DNA of 64,000 nt from assembly GCF_901709675.1 (NCBI RefSeq), contig NC_051089.1:4008476-4072475 (forward strand). The letters are read 5' to 3'. Under the pieces are notes generated by a model. That model was given only the letters and a program-made list of their open reading frames with translations, ran no database searches and was not told where the DNA came from. Within the stretch, counting starts at the first letter, position 1, and each line of letters begins with the position of its first letter. This DNA is from Syngnathus acus (lineage: Eukaryota > Chordata > Actinopteri > Syngnathiformes > Syngnathidae). This document shows positions 33,459 to 47,601 of the stretch, piece after piece. Made by a program: the position numbers and the translations under genes.

Positions 33459-36400
33459 TATCGCTGACTGGCGGACGAACTGACCGACAAACTGACCAAA
33501 CAAACCAAACAACAGACTGAGTGATTGACTGATAGCCAGTCAGTCAATCAGTGAAGCAGTTTGGCAGCCAAACGAGCAAAAATGGCTGACTGAGGGTTGC
33601 GGGGACAAACTGCGTGTCCTTGAGGCTAGAGCAGGCCACCAAGCAGGTGCGCCACATTAGAATGTACACACACGACATCAGTGTTGGGTCAGCGACCACG
33701 CATCGCCCCCGTGTCACGTATCATCCTTCAAAGCGACCTTCTGTGGCCGCATCGTCGCTGCTTCCCTGCCACATCCTTTCTGTTTTCTAATTAGCACGTG
33801 GCGCTCCGACCTCCCATGTAATCATATCTCGACGAGTCTGCCGGCGACGTGACTGTTCTTTTTTGCAGTCATCGGCCCTCAGGTGGCTTCAAGAGCCATC
33901 GGATCTCGGCAGCTTTCCCCGCGCATCAAGCTCTGAACACATGTTGGAGCATGTGACTGTTGAGATCTGCGTAAAGAGGTCAGTCAGATCAGACATAGGC
34001 TGAGTCTCACTGGCTTCATTAAGTACAAGTCATCAGTCGGACAAGCTGAGAAAAGATCGGTACGCATAACTGGGTTAGCCAACTTATTGCAGGGTACCTC
34101 GAACACAAAATATGCATTCCAAACAAAAATGCATAAATAATTCCTACTCATAAATTTGGAAATAATCAACCCCAAAATTGCTTCCACTCAACTTTGGAGC
34201 AAAATAATAGTCAGGATGATCAAATAAACAATTTCAAAAACACGTTAAAAGTGATGAATGAGTATTGTCAAGTTTACATAAGCATTTGAGAGCAAACATG
34301 AAAAGAGAAACTCTCAGTCTGATGTATCGTCTGCCAAACAGTGATAGGAGATATTTTGTGTGATTCTGAGCCAGCAGAGGTCACAAAATGTGTCATTGCG
34401 TAACGTTGGCCTACTTACTAGATATTCACACAGTCGTGGCCATCATTGGGAAATATGTTTTAATAGCTAGTTGATGCTTATCATTTTGTTTTTACTAGTT
34501 TTCTGAAGCTGAGCTGTGATTGGTTGTGACCTGTGATGTCATCTTCAGTTGGTAGCAAGTAGCAAAATGGCCGCCTCATTCAAAAGGATAAAAACAGGTG
34601 GATTTTTCCTGTTTAATTCCGTAAAGGAAACATTCACATGATTTCAAAGCTGTTGTTTTATATTTTTACTTTGTATGGCTTTAATGACACAAATCTATGA
34701 ATGTACTTTACTCGGCCAAACAATAAAGGGCTAAAGATAACGACTCAATCGCAGCCATTTCTCTTTTCTATGCTTGACCAACAAAACTGCGGCATTTCTT
34801 TTTTTAGCCATTAGTTGGCTTTGTGGAGCAGACCACTTTATCTTGGTCCTTTGTGTTGTCTCAAATTAGGACAAAAAAGTGGGATAGCTGAACACTGTGG
34901 TTGCTGGGGACAAAACCGCATGTCCAAAAGGGGTTGGAAAGAGACATTTAATGACATCCCGGGAGAAGACTGCAGGATGACCCTGACATCGAAGCCAAGG
35001 AGGATGCTTCGTCCATGCCGGACATTTAGCACTTTCCTCCTCTTCTTCACTCTGTGACATTTATACCTCATTTGCTTTACTTTGAATCAACACATTGAGA
35101 TGCGGCTAAAATGAAGCCATGTGTCCTTGAGTTTTTTCATACTTGTCCATCCTTTCCTCTCCTTCCATTCTCCCTCTTTCAGAATTTATCCCATCCTTCA
35201 TTCCATCCATCCATCCTTCCCGACCCCATGAAAACAATCGAGCAGGGCACAGCAGTCAAGGCGACACATATAACATCCCTGACGGCATTTTTATTGACTT
35301 GTGGAAGTGAGACGACTTCATTTTCTGTGTATGGGTCGCATTTTAGTTGTACCCCGCGAGGAGTAAAGGTCAACAGTCAAAAGCCTGTGCCGTTAGCCTC
35401 TTGTCAGATTTACAAGGGGGCAGAGTTGCGTTTTGCCGACGCAGCACATTACGAAGAGCGGGATGCGACCTCCATTGGTATCTTCCGGCCTAGTCAACTT
35501 TCCTTCAATCTGGCCTGGGATTTTATTTTGTAGGCCAAACATTTGCATTAAGCACTATTGGAATTTATGAAAACGTTAAACATCCACTTCATGAACCCCA
35601 GAAAAAAAGCACATGAAAACAGTGATGCCATTAAACGGCCGTCACGTTGAGTTTAATGAGACGAGCGGCCTTTCGCAAATGTTTGCCGTTAATCTCAGCG
35701 AATCGTCAAAACTCTTGCCTTCTTTAATTCCTCCTTTCCTTTGAATGTGTCAGGATGTTATCTTGTTAGCAAGACGCTCTCCTCTCACGCTATCTTTAGC
35801 TTCGCCTGTGATTCTTCCGCTTCTCATGACTCACCAAGCAACACGCACTGGGGTTTATTAATGCTTTTACTAAAATAGCAATAACGGCAGCGGCAACCTG
35901 CCGTGACAAGAGGGCGAGGTGGGTAGAAATGATGTCACCCCTCCCCGTGTTACTGATCCCTTTTCCGCCCACTCGCAAACTTCAAATTAAAGCGCATGAA
36001 CTGTTTCTCAGGTTTCATTTTAATTTAATTTGATTCCCCAGCCGCTGCTGGAAAGTATGAATCAGTATCGAGGATGTGCCCAACTAGCGTCCCGGCTCAT
36101 TTGTGAAATGTGACATCATCAGACCCGTCGAGGCGTTGGGCTCCTCGTTGGTTATTCTTCGGTAATAAGCCGATGGAGGTGGCCGTAATGAAGCGGCTTC
36201 CCGCCGGGTAATGAAAGATCCGCGTCTGATGCGAAGGGCAGCCGGGCGATCACGAAGGCCATTAGAGGGGAGCGGCTAAAGCGTTGTCGACTCCAAAAAA
36301 CGGAGCGAAATGTTTAAAAATAAAAGAGAAAAAGAAATAATGAGGATCTGACATGGGAATGAGCGAGAGGTTTTTTTTCTGTCAAATTTTCATCAGTATC

Positions 36401-39400
36401 TTAACTTTATTTAATTTAGTCAGTATTATACACACCAACGTATTTAGATTTAATCACGCTCCTAAATCGCTCCAAAAGTGCTACAGGAATTTAACATTAT
36501 AGCATTTAAGCATTAATTAAATCCTTCAGGCTTCGCTGACGAAAACCAAAAAAAAATGGAAACGCAAAGCAACTTGTAATTGCTGTAACTTACTTATTTA
36601 TTTTCTGTATCTTTTTCGCTGAGGGATGCAATGCAGGGCTGGACTCGGTGAAAACTTCCTGCAGTGAAGCAAATCATTTTCATTTCATTTCGAGTGGCGC
36701 TGAGGCTTGAAGAGTTCCATTAACTCCCGCCTTTTGATTTGCTCTGCCAACGTTGTTGTACTCCATTTAAAGATGATTCAAAAGTGCTTGCCTGTTGACT
36801 CCACCTCAGCTAAACTCAAACTGTAATTTTGTGTTTTATTTATTTTTTTCATAATTTTACTGATAAATACTGAGGTACCGATTGACAAGAAGAAGTCCAC
36901 CGCTAACTTTCCTCCCCCCTCAAACAACTTTTAACGAGAACCATTTAACCGCGAGAGCGTAGCAAGGGCGGCAGCGCCGCGTGACAATTAGCGGCGTGAA
37001 ATTCCACATTTCAACGCTTATAACATCAAAGCTGACGTTCAATTAGGCATCTCTATTAATACGATTTTTAGTTGGTTAGTACGCCATATACTGTCAGTAT
37101 ATTTCATATGATTTCTTTTTGGGTTGAACATATTACTCGGATCTTTGTGCAACTTCTCAAAAAAAAAAATAGGCCAATAGATTTGATTTAATCGGGAAGC
37201 ACCGCTATGGGAGGTGTGTGCGTGTTTGTGTGCTGTAATACCCTTCTCTGCATTAATCTGGCTTTCCAGTTGTGTGTTTGTGTGTGTGTGTGTGTGTGTA
37301 ACTTTGGATCAACTAAATTCCAGATTAAAATCATATTTCATTTGCAGTCTTGTTATCAAAATGATTTCCCAGAGTTCACCATCGATGTTTCCCTCGACAT
37401 TTGTTCCGTCACGAGGATTTTCTTCTTCTCTGCCCTTATTCCAATTTGAGATTCACAGTACAAATCCACAAATGTAAATATTTTGTGAACGTGTTGATGG
37501 AGTTTTACGCCAGTGCTGTTCTTCCAGTTTACTTGGTCTGTGGGTTACTTGTGACCTTGTTGCACGTCATCCAGTGCTTGAAGCACCGCCTCTGGCTATC
37601 AGGAGAGATGAAATGGAATGAAAGATCCAAAAGTAACTACGGTTCATGGCTCATGGATGCCTGTGAGAGTTTGCCTTTGCAAGTAGATTAAGGGACTTGT
37701 TTGCCTCTTGATTTGGGAGGGATTAATATAACAACGTGGACAACTGCAGAGCTTTATCCATCAACAAAAGTAAAACGGCTTACGGTATTACGTCCTAGAC
37801 AATACAAGTATATTTCTTACCTTGGAGCAGAAAAATGCGTGCGTTTTGACTTTTTTTACATGACTATATAGACGTACGAATAGCTACTTTGTATCCAATA
37901 ATAACGGCAAAAGGCTTTCAAGTTTATTTTACTTTGACATTCGAATAAGGCTTGATGATTGAAGAAAGACAACGATAAATAATAGCTAACTAGCTAGCTA
38001 TAGCTAGATAGATAGCGAGATTTAAAACAAATTGCTAGCTAGCTAGATAGTTAGCTAGCTAGGTAGATAGATAGCGAGATTAAAAAAAATAGATAGCTAG
38101 ATACTAGATAGCTCGCTAGCTAGCTAGACAGTATGCGTTCCTCGTAACTTCAATTGAATGAATTCACCAACAAATGTGTCAGCTTTGCCTTAAGTAGAAG
38201 TGCCTGAAGAGTACAGTAAGAGATAGCATGAAGTTTATCTTGCGTGTGTGTGACCTACTTTCCCCACAAACAATACGTTTATTTTCATTTGCTTGGAGCC
38301 GCTTAACCTCGTTGTTGCTGATAGTCAAGCACACGGCTCTTCTATTCTCTCAGTTTGAGCGGCTTTAGACCAACAAGCGGTTAATCAGGTGTGAGTGTTT
38401 CCCCCCACGTTGTAATCAATTCAAGAGCTTTTCCTGCACATTGTCCTTAAAAACACACGAGTAGATCCTGATACTGAAAATATGTACTTATGAAACGCAT
38501 TTTGCCTCCAAACATTAGCTGTTTATTCTTTTATCACGTTAGCATAGCCGTCTCACACTTTTATGGGAAAAAAAGTCAAAGTCTCTAAAAAAGTTGGTGT
38601 CTCTAACATGGCAGCCGCTGTGAGCCAATCACAAACGTAATCATTAAGAGTTACTTGGAACAAGACGTTTTGCAACGTGACCTTGAGTGTGAGCAATATG
38701 CTGTCTCATTCTCACTGATCACGCGGAAGCAGCTTGTTGTTTTGCACATCACACAGCTCGATATATTTTCAAGTGGAAGCCTTCAATTCGACCCACTCAC
38801 TGTTATTGCTTCTGTCGATATTGTAGCCAATTTGTCCGTCCAAGTGAATTTCCATTACAACGATATTATGTGTGTAAAATTTATTTTTTGACAAATCTTT
38901 ATCTGCTTACACCCTCTGAATATTTTTATTTTTCAAATGCACTTGTCCGTGGCCACCTCGCTCTTATCAACAAGATAAGAAGATAAACAAGCACTCTGTG
39001 GGGAGGAGGACATGAAAATGCCAAAGAGGTGAACCGGAATGACAAATAGGAACACGCAAACATCCAAATGGAGCCGAGTCACGCTCCAGATAACCTTTAG
39101 CCAAACATTTGTGGGTCGCTTCATCTTGAAGTCGAAGACGGATGATGCCTTTTAAGCTGTGAGGCTAGCCGAAAACTAAGTGCGAGCTAGCATCAGCCAC
39201 CGGATGACACAATAAAGTGAAAGCAATTTGTTTGCTTAACTTTTAATTCAATGATCACCTCTTGATTGAATAACTGTAACTTTTATTAATCTAGAAATGA
39301 AAATGAATTTACCAATCAGTATTTAAGCATTTTGCGACATTTTCCAGATAAAGCATTTGAACAATTATTATTAAGAGATATAGATCATCCTATTTTAAAC

Positions 39401-42015
39401 TATTACATTCCAATATAATTAAAGAGTTTCAAACAATTTAATTTCTATAGTTTCTCCAACCCAAACAATTATTCGATTGAAATAATATTCATGAGCATAT
39501 GACAAGATTAAATGTTATCAAAATAAATGAATTCGCGAAATATTTCACCAAAAATGAAAATGAAAATACAAATTTAACATTCAATAAAAGAAATAATATG
39601 AATGAATGAATAATTAATTATAATTAGTTAAATTCCATAATTTTGTCACCATAGATTAAGAATTCGCAAAATTGAGTAAAATCAGCTTTTGATCCAAATG
39701 TTCCATTTTGATAGGCATCACTGTTAGTTTCTACAGCTTCACATATTACTAAACGGTCACTTAGCCCCCTTCTCCTTCCATCAACACCATTTCCCTTTGG
39801 AGTCTTTTCTATGTAGATTTCATTATTTAAAAATACCTGTAAATAATGCAAACAACAGGAGCAATAGCCAAAATGAACTCATGCGCTTGTTGTTGCTAAG
39901 TGACAGCAAGGCCAGAAGAGCCGAGTAGCTCATCAATGAACGATTGGTAGCGTGGTGTGCTGGCTCAGTATCTCGTACATTTTTCACATTTCCACGTCAT
40001 TCAATAGTTGCAGGCCATGAAAACTCAAGGAACGACAACTAGCTTCTTTATAGCGACATTTAGAGCAAATTAATTAATACAAAGAGGTCCGGAACATGTC
40101 AACAAAAGCAAACACAAGCTGCTCAAACGAGAAAGCCAGCGAAGGAGTCCAAGGTCGAGCGAATTAGTCAGGTGGGACGACTCACAGCTAGCGGGGCGAG
40201 GGTTAGCCGGAGCGGCACGCCCTCTATTCGTCATGCCGTGATCCGCCATGACATGATCCCTCATGGACCAGCTGCCGAGTCACCGCGAGAAGGACACTTT
40301 GCAGGTGTCCACTCAGCTTCTCTGTCGGAGGTCTCGAATACTAACTCAAGAGATCGCTCGGCCAACAACAGCAATCCTCCAAATTTTTTTTTTTCTTCAG
40401 ACATTCAATTCAAGGAATGGTTTCGCTTTTTGTCTTCCGTGTAGCTAGGCAGCTCCAAACATTAGCATAGAAGAACGAAAAGTAAATATTAAGCTAATGG
40501 GCTGCTCACCATCTCTTTATTGATGTCAGTAGTTTTCACGCGTTCCTTTTAAAAGTTCCTCAGAAGGACTAATTAGCGACGCGCTGGTTTCTCCTGCCAG
40601 AACGCGGCAGTAGTTATGGAGGCCGGCCTGGTGGGACGCAGCGTTTCTCACACAGTAAGCGTCTTGTTTTTCCCAGATGATGCGGCTGATATGGGAGCGG
40701 CTGGAAAACGAGGCGCTGTTATTCTCTTAATTGCCTGCAAAGTGCTGGCGAGGCATGGCGCCAAACAATGCGAGAGTTTTTGGTGTTATGATGATGAAGC
40801 GTGATGCAGTGAGGAGATTTGGAGCTGGATTTGGGGTTTATCGTAGATGTGTTTTCGTTTTAATTGTATATTATAATCTGGGATGCATGTTAAGTCTTGC
40901 AACGGTGATTAAAAATGCACATTTTATTATGGCATAGCTTTCATTCAATTATAGCTCATTTAATTCCAACCTCAAGGTTTCAATTAAAACCTTAATTGAA
41001 CATGGCATAAGTGTTCCTCAAATGAAGCACTATTTTGATCCCCCCCCAAAAAATCGATACACATCAAAACATTATTTTGTCACAATTCACTTCAAGTCAC
41101 ACCTCAAAATAAAGGCCTTGATGAGGGCTGTTCAAATCCGTTACTATTTTGCTAATATAATCTTATGTGTCAACGTGATGACCTTAAAACCTGCCTGTTA
41201 TTGTTAGAAATTGAATTAAAAGTGAATTGAAATCACTTGGGTCAAAAAGGCAAAAAAATATATTTTTTGTGTTTATTTCTTTGTAATCTTTTTAAACAAA
41301 CATCAATGTTAAAAGACACGTGAACTGGTAAGATTGCATCACAGCATCTATTCAGTGCCTGAATGAATCTTCACACAGAAGCGAGCTTTGTTTAATCCAC
41401 CGAGTCCGTCCCCCCCCCTCCCCCCCTATGAGACGAACAGGCACTTGACTGGGCGTGGCCGTCCGTCTGCATCCTGAGTGCAGCGAAAGAGCGCCATTAC
41501 TGCTATTTCCGAGGATGTGAGGCTTTTTTTTTTTTTTTTAACCCCAAGCTTAAGTAGAACCATGTGCACTTAATGCCAATTTGCCACCTCGGAGAGGTAG
41601 TGATTGGGCTTCTTCCGCGTTTTTGCGGCGGGATCTCTCCGCGGGGTGATTTTGAAAAGATGCAAAGGCTTCATTTGGACCAGGTCGGCGGTGCAGCTTG
41701 GCACCCCAGAGTACATTAGAAAGAGCTGAAATAACACTCTGAGAAAGGAGCTGGTGGGGGGAAGAAGCGGGATTGAGTGGCCAGTGATGCTTTTAGTACA
41801 CCCCCGCGGACCCTCTGGGCCTCGTAATGTTGTTTGGGGTTTGTGTCAGAAGCCTCGGCACAACCTGCTGCGACAAGCGTGCCCCAAGCACGTGTGACAG
41901 GCCACTTTATCCCGATGCCATCTGCAGAGGTTGGCATGGTCGGAGAGCTTGTCCTCTATCAGCAACCTTTGAAAATTCCAAGCATATAGCCAAATGGATT
42001 GTTGCGTCAAAGTGA

Positions 42016-42335
42016 AAAATCGTCATTTTGCTTCTGTTTGTAGATGATTATCTCCAAACATGATGTGAATGATTGCATTTGGTATCTTACGATAACGATT
42101 CTCGTTAGGTCAATGATGGTTCGATTTTGGTTGCAGCTGACCTCAGGTTAAGGTGAAAAACTCATTTGGCACAATCTACCCCTCAAACCGAAGATCAAAA
42201 TCACAAAAATCTTCATTTTGCTTCTGTTTGTAGCTGATTGTTTCCAAACATGATGTGAAGGATAGCATTTGGTAGCTAACGTTTATGATAACGACTGTCG
42301 TTAGGTCAATGATGGTTCGAATCTACCCCTCAAAC
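42016..42335. repeat. tandem direct duplication, offset 190 bp
   Basis: The sequence starting near 42016 (CATTTTGCTTCTGTTTGTAG, then CCAAACATGATGTGAA, GTTAGGTCAATGATGGTTCG) recurs near 42206 with scattered substitutions and small indels. Confidence 0.85.
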
Positions 42336-45300
42336 TTTCTGTGTCAATACTAACATTGTCTTAAAAAACAAAAAAAACAAAAAATCTTTTTAAAATATTG
42401 GAACAGTTTTTTACTGGCCTCTGATTTCAAAACTAGTTACTCATCTTGTGTAGTACATTAATTTGGATTGATGGTCATCATGACCCTCCGACTACCATGC
42501 CGTCTGCGACAAAAATGAGTTTGACACCCCTTTTCTAGATGAAGGCGTTCTAAATCTCTAAATATCTTCTTAATCTGTCCTAGTGTGTTTGACAAATTAC
42601 CCCAAAATGTATTTTCCCTGGCCTGAAAATATCACTAATCACAGTTTTACAAACTAACTTTACTAACTAGTAAAATGTGACTAATCACAACGCTTTACAT
42701 TCTGTAACTGTTCCCGTTGAGTGTGCTCGGACACAACATGCATGTAATTCCAGACAAAATTGATCGCACAAAACAACAGCGAGTGGCAAAACGAAGCAAG
42801 CCAGTGAGTTAGTGCGCTCCAGTCTGGAAGTCTGCGCCCAAAATCAATATTTAATGTTTATTTTCACATTGCCTCCTGCTGAAGTCGAGCAAATTGGTCG
42901 GCCGGTGCCGAGCCGAGGCTGGCGGTGTCGTAGAGATGGATATACGACCGCGGGACACGCTGAGTCACAAGTCATCACTGTGGGTGGGCCGGGTCGTCCT
43001 CAAGCGAACATGAATCTTCCAAACGTAAATAACCAGATGCAGGCGCACATAACCTGCCAATACCAATGTACAGTATTTTCTCATATCGTGCTCGTGGGCG
43101 TTCGATTACTCTACTACAAATGGGTTGTGATGTCTGAACTGGGCTAAGCGGGGGAGAGAGAGATTAATTTGTCGATATTTTATTTTTTCATACACAATTT
43201 TGAAATGATAATAAAGTTTATTATTACAAGTTGTGACAATGATGTCAATCTGGATACACAACATTGTTGGATTAGCGAAACGCCGTTAAAGGGACTCAAT
43301 AGGTGCTGCTGTTTTGGTTAGCAACAGGATTCAAAAGGACTAAAGAGTTTACGAAATGATATAATGACAGTTATGAATTTTATTTTCCTAAAGGGGAAAA
43401 GGGAGGCGTCTATTTGAGGGAGGCATTTGTATATAATATAATATAATGTAATATAATATAATATAATATGAATAAAGTTGTATTGTGTTGTATTGTCTTG
43501 TTGTGTATTCAATTCAATAGCCTTATAATATTCAATAAAATAATTTTTTATATAGATAAAGCCGTACAAGGATGCAGACGACAGAAAACCTTGTCTTGAG
43601 CGCAACAGGGCTTCAAACCACAGGCAGTATTTGTCAGCTTGCTGCTAGAAAAGTTATCTGGAAGTGTTCAGACAGAAAGCCTGAGCTCGGGGTCATATTA
43701 AATGTTGTCAAATTTATTGTAGTTTCTGCTCAGAAAATATGAGCTGGATGTTTGGTTTCAGGCTATTACCAAACAAACATGTTGGATCTTTTTTATCCAC
43801 ACGGGTTTTGCGTGCATTTCGATGATCAATTGTTTTTGGTCGTGTTTTCTTTTTTGTGTATGCGCTAGCTCGTCATTAAAAATAATAATACTTTTTTGTT
43901 TTTGGCTTTCCATGGTGCCACAGTATAAAATCTCACTGCTCTCACACCGGGATATTTTTTATGCTCGCTGCCAGTAAATAGTGACAGATAAATTGGCGTA
44001 CTCCAAAGAATCTCGACTTCATTCCGACCCGCACCATACGTTGAATTGCCGGCCCATTCATCACAATCAATCCAAAGACCTGCCGAGGCCGGCGGAGCAA
44101 TTTGGTCGCGGCCGCGTAACCGTTATTCCGCTGTAATAACTTTTAAGCCAGATTATATGCGGTGCTATCGGGCCGCGGGGATGCATTTTTCTTCCTCTCA
44201 TAATGAAATGAATCATTCATTACTTGAGATCCATATGTATGTAATGACTCTTGCCATGGGGTAATGTACAGGTGTGACGCAGGGGAAATGCCTTTAAACT
44301 AGCACGCTGGAGGTTGTTACTCGGCACGGCAAACATAAATGAATATATGAATAATAATGAGTGATTACATACTAAACCAGCCATTAAAAATAATGAAAAT
44401 GATTTTAAAAGACTATTAAATTAAGTAAAAGGGTCAATGAATCAACCACTAAATACGGAAAATTCAACAAAAACAAAATCTGATATTTAAAACATCAACT
44501 CATTCACTACCGTTGACGAGAATAGACGTCAAATATCACGTTGGACTGGGTGAACGAGTTAAGCATTCGGATGAACGTAATGACAATAGTTACTTACGGC
44601 ATTATCTTAATCGCAACAATTATCAGTATAATTAGAATTTATATTGGCTAAGCAGGCTGGGGCTGCTGCTTTGGGTGGAAGAAAAATAAATTGGGATTAG
44701 TTTATTTAGCATTATACGGCGAAAACAAAAAGTAAATCTTACAGGATATCAAGTGTATCCCTTATCTAACTGTTGCTCTTATTACAATCTGCCCCTATTG
44801 ATTGTGATCGAATTGGACGAGTGGATGGAAGCTAGCTAACCTCCATTTATTGATCAAGATGCAACACTGTTGCGTTCATGCATCGATCTCGCAAGTGACA
44901 AAGCCTTGGCGGAGGTCTTGCTCTGCTGTCTGATTGTTTTTTTTAGCCTGCTGGAGCCCACTGGCTCTACGGGCCAATCTATCGATTGGAAGCCGCCCCC
45001 CCCCCCCTCCCCCCAGGATGAGTGATGAGCAATGACGGGATGGAATTGATGAGCGCGCCATGAGGGGTTGAAGTTGTTTGTCTTTTATACGAAGGATGGT
45101 GTCAAGGCCCTTGCGAAGCTTTTCAAACTCCATCTTAAGTCTGTCTGTCACTGAGTCGGACGAGTTCATTAAGGCACATCAGCTTTTTCCCGTTGTGAAC
45201 TTGCTGACTCGGCCAGCCTTATTACACTCACTACATGGTACGGTCAGAGTCCATGTGGGCTCCCTTAAGGTCCAATCGACACTACTTGGGATCCCACAGA

Positions 45301-47149
45301 GCTAATTAGCCGTCTCCATAACTGGACCATTCCAGGACCCCAGCAAAAGCACCTCTGTGTTCCAAAGGTTGGCTTTCAAGGCCACAATTATTGCCAACTA
45401 AGCTAGTTTGAATTGAGCAGCCAGGGGGGAAGCACCAGGAACTCAACATGTGAGGCAAACAGGAAAGCCAATGCAGCAATTGGACTTAAATCAAGCTTTT
45501 TTTTTCCATAAAGAAGCTCAATCTTGAATTTCATCCCATTATTTTGTAACTGTGTGTTCATTGTTGAAGGATTTCTAATCTGCATTAAATAGCAAAAAGC
45601 GGCAAGGCTGCGACTTTCCAGCAAGATCCCCCCCCCCACGCAGGACTGGAGAACATGCACACACGCACTCCTCCCCCCCCTGCCCCTCGGTGTTCTATAT
45701 ATGCTCGGATCTTCAGGACTTGTTTTTTGCGCGTTGTGGCCCACTTACAGGCAGAGCAGCTTTGTGAAGTGCAACCATAAATCGTGCATGTCACAAAAGC
45801 AGAAGTCTCCCGCGTGGCCACTGAAGCGGTGCCCGAGCTAGCTGCTGGATTTTGACATTGTACAGCAGAGGGCGCTGCTGTGCTCAAGTCGACAAGGATG
45901 CGTTGGTGTCTCAAGACGGCAGCCACACCCTGATGCTGAAACACCGTCAACAGCCATTGTCTCGTTGGCCAGCGCTGACGGGAGGACTCGAGCCTTTGCA
46001 ACATTTAAATGTTTTTTTTTTTTCATTTATTTTCACTTGCTAATTTATTAGATTCACCTCATTGAAACATCTTGGGAAAAACAATAATGCTGCACGTCAA
46101 ATATTTTGTCATCCCTTTGTTTCTCCCCTTCTCAGTACAGGTGCTGTATTAATGGAAAAAATATTGAAATAAATAAATAAAATTAATATTTGCATATTTT
46201 TAAAGATGGGCAAAATAAAATAAAAATATTCAGTCATATTAGGTAACTAGTAGTAAAAATAAGAGATAAAAATAAGTAAACTTAAAATTCAGTTTATTAA
46301 AAAAATTAACTCCCCTGCTCACAAGAATCTCGACTTCATTCTCTTACATTTGCATTTACTAAAATGCAAATGTAAGAGACATAAAAAGCAAAATGACACA
46401 CAGTCTTAAATAATAATAGAGTAATTAAAAAAACTTTGAATAAATTGCTAATAAAATCACCTTAAAGTATAAGGAAAATACCACAAATATTTCGAATAAT
46501 AAAAAATATATAAAACAATAATGCATAATAACTATTCTAAATTTGACAACAACACGAGTCCCAATTCTCCCTTTTCCCTCTTTTAATTTATGCTATATTT
46601 TTAAGCACGCACCCATTCAGTGTTTTCCAAGAAAAAAAAACTTGTTCAAATCATTGCAAGATTACACAACCTTATCGGAGGTATGAGTGCTTTTGATTGA
46701 TGATCAGAGACTCGCTGTAGTAATTCCCACTTGCTTCCCGACCATTGATTTTTCACTTAAAAGCAAATTGTTGCACTTTATTTGGGCTGTGATGATTAAA
46801 AGTGTTTCCAAAAAGTTGCAGCACACATGCAAGTGTAGAGGATGTGTGTGCACGCTTTCAACTCAAACGCCGCCTCTGCTGTGTGTTAGGACTGCAGCTC
46901 GTGTGCAAGCTGCAAGCAGCATCACGCATCAAACATCGCTCTCATCTTTCTTTTTTTTTTTTTTGCAGTTGGGAAAAAAAACTACTGGATTTAATCTGCG
47001 TAGTTGTTCACACCACAGAGGAGGACTTTAATCAAATCGCTCCCCTCGGACAACACCGGACTAACGTACGCGCTAAGGTCTTGAAGACAAAAGAAGCAAG
47101 GCAACGATGTGTTCCAGTGGGGAAAGAAGGAGAATAAGTCGGACGTGAA

Positions 47150-47601
47150 TTAGAGGGAGAGAAAAGAGAGGAAAGTGCTTTCCTGCTGCAGACGTGCACG
47201 CCTGGAGACACTCACGCGCGCGCGCACGCATAGAGGAGAGCGCACACACGCGTCGCGCCGGTCCTTAGAGACTCTTGGGCGCTGCGCAGTTTGCGAGTTG
47301 CATCGCGATTGGCTCCCACCCTCCCTCTCTCGCTTCCTCCCTTCGTGTCACCCCTTTTCCTCCGTGCACGGCCGAGGAGCACCAGGCATGCTCGCCCCGG
47401 CCGCAGCGGCTCCGAGACGCTGTCAAACTTGAGTCCCGCTTCCCGGCGCGGCACTGTTTGCAGTGTGTCCGGGCGCTCTCCGTGGTGCTGAAACGTGGAA
47501 ACTAGCAGTGCCGATCAACTCGTGAGGAGGCGTCGGGCGCGCCGAGCACAAGCCGCCGCCGGCGTCTCGCGGGCTGTGTGGTCGTCAGGAGTCGTGCAAA
47601 G
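47150..47601 (+). promoter_or_regulatory. chst8: CpG-rich probable chst8 promoter and 5' UTR exon
   Basis: This is the only strongly CpG-dense stretch in the intergenic region (GCGCGCGCACGC, GCCGCCGCCGGC). It ends at a good donor, GCAAAG|GTAAAA, at 47601/47602. It lies upstream of the chst8 coding exon on the same strand, and human CHST8 also has untranslated 5' exons. The transcription start and left edge cannot be fixed from sequence. A short upstream ORF starts at 47388. Confidence 0.5.
47388..47432 (+). other. upstream ORF in the probable chst8 leader
   Basis: ATGCTCGCCCCGGCC opens a 14-codon frame (MLAPAAAAPRRCQT) that ends in TGA well before the donor site. If the exon is real, this could lower translation of the main frame. 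Confidence 0.35.

Larger units (their letters stand above)
31141..47149. other. intergenic DNA between the satellite and chst8
   Basis: No coding exon is recognised. It holds the microsatellites listed separately, a TAGC/TAGA low-complexity tract (37985-38130), a short (GT)n near 37276-37300, a (TATAA)n tract (43431-43470), a small direct duplication (42016-42335), and stretches of complex, non-repetitive sequence that could be regulatory. Confidence 0.6.

Noticed and set aside
35111-35533. 140-codon plus-strand open frame
   Set aside because: No family resemblance, no splice sites or promoter context; crosses an ATCC-rich simple tract.
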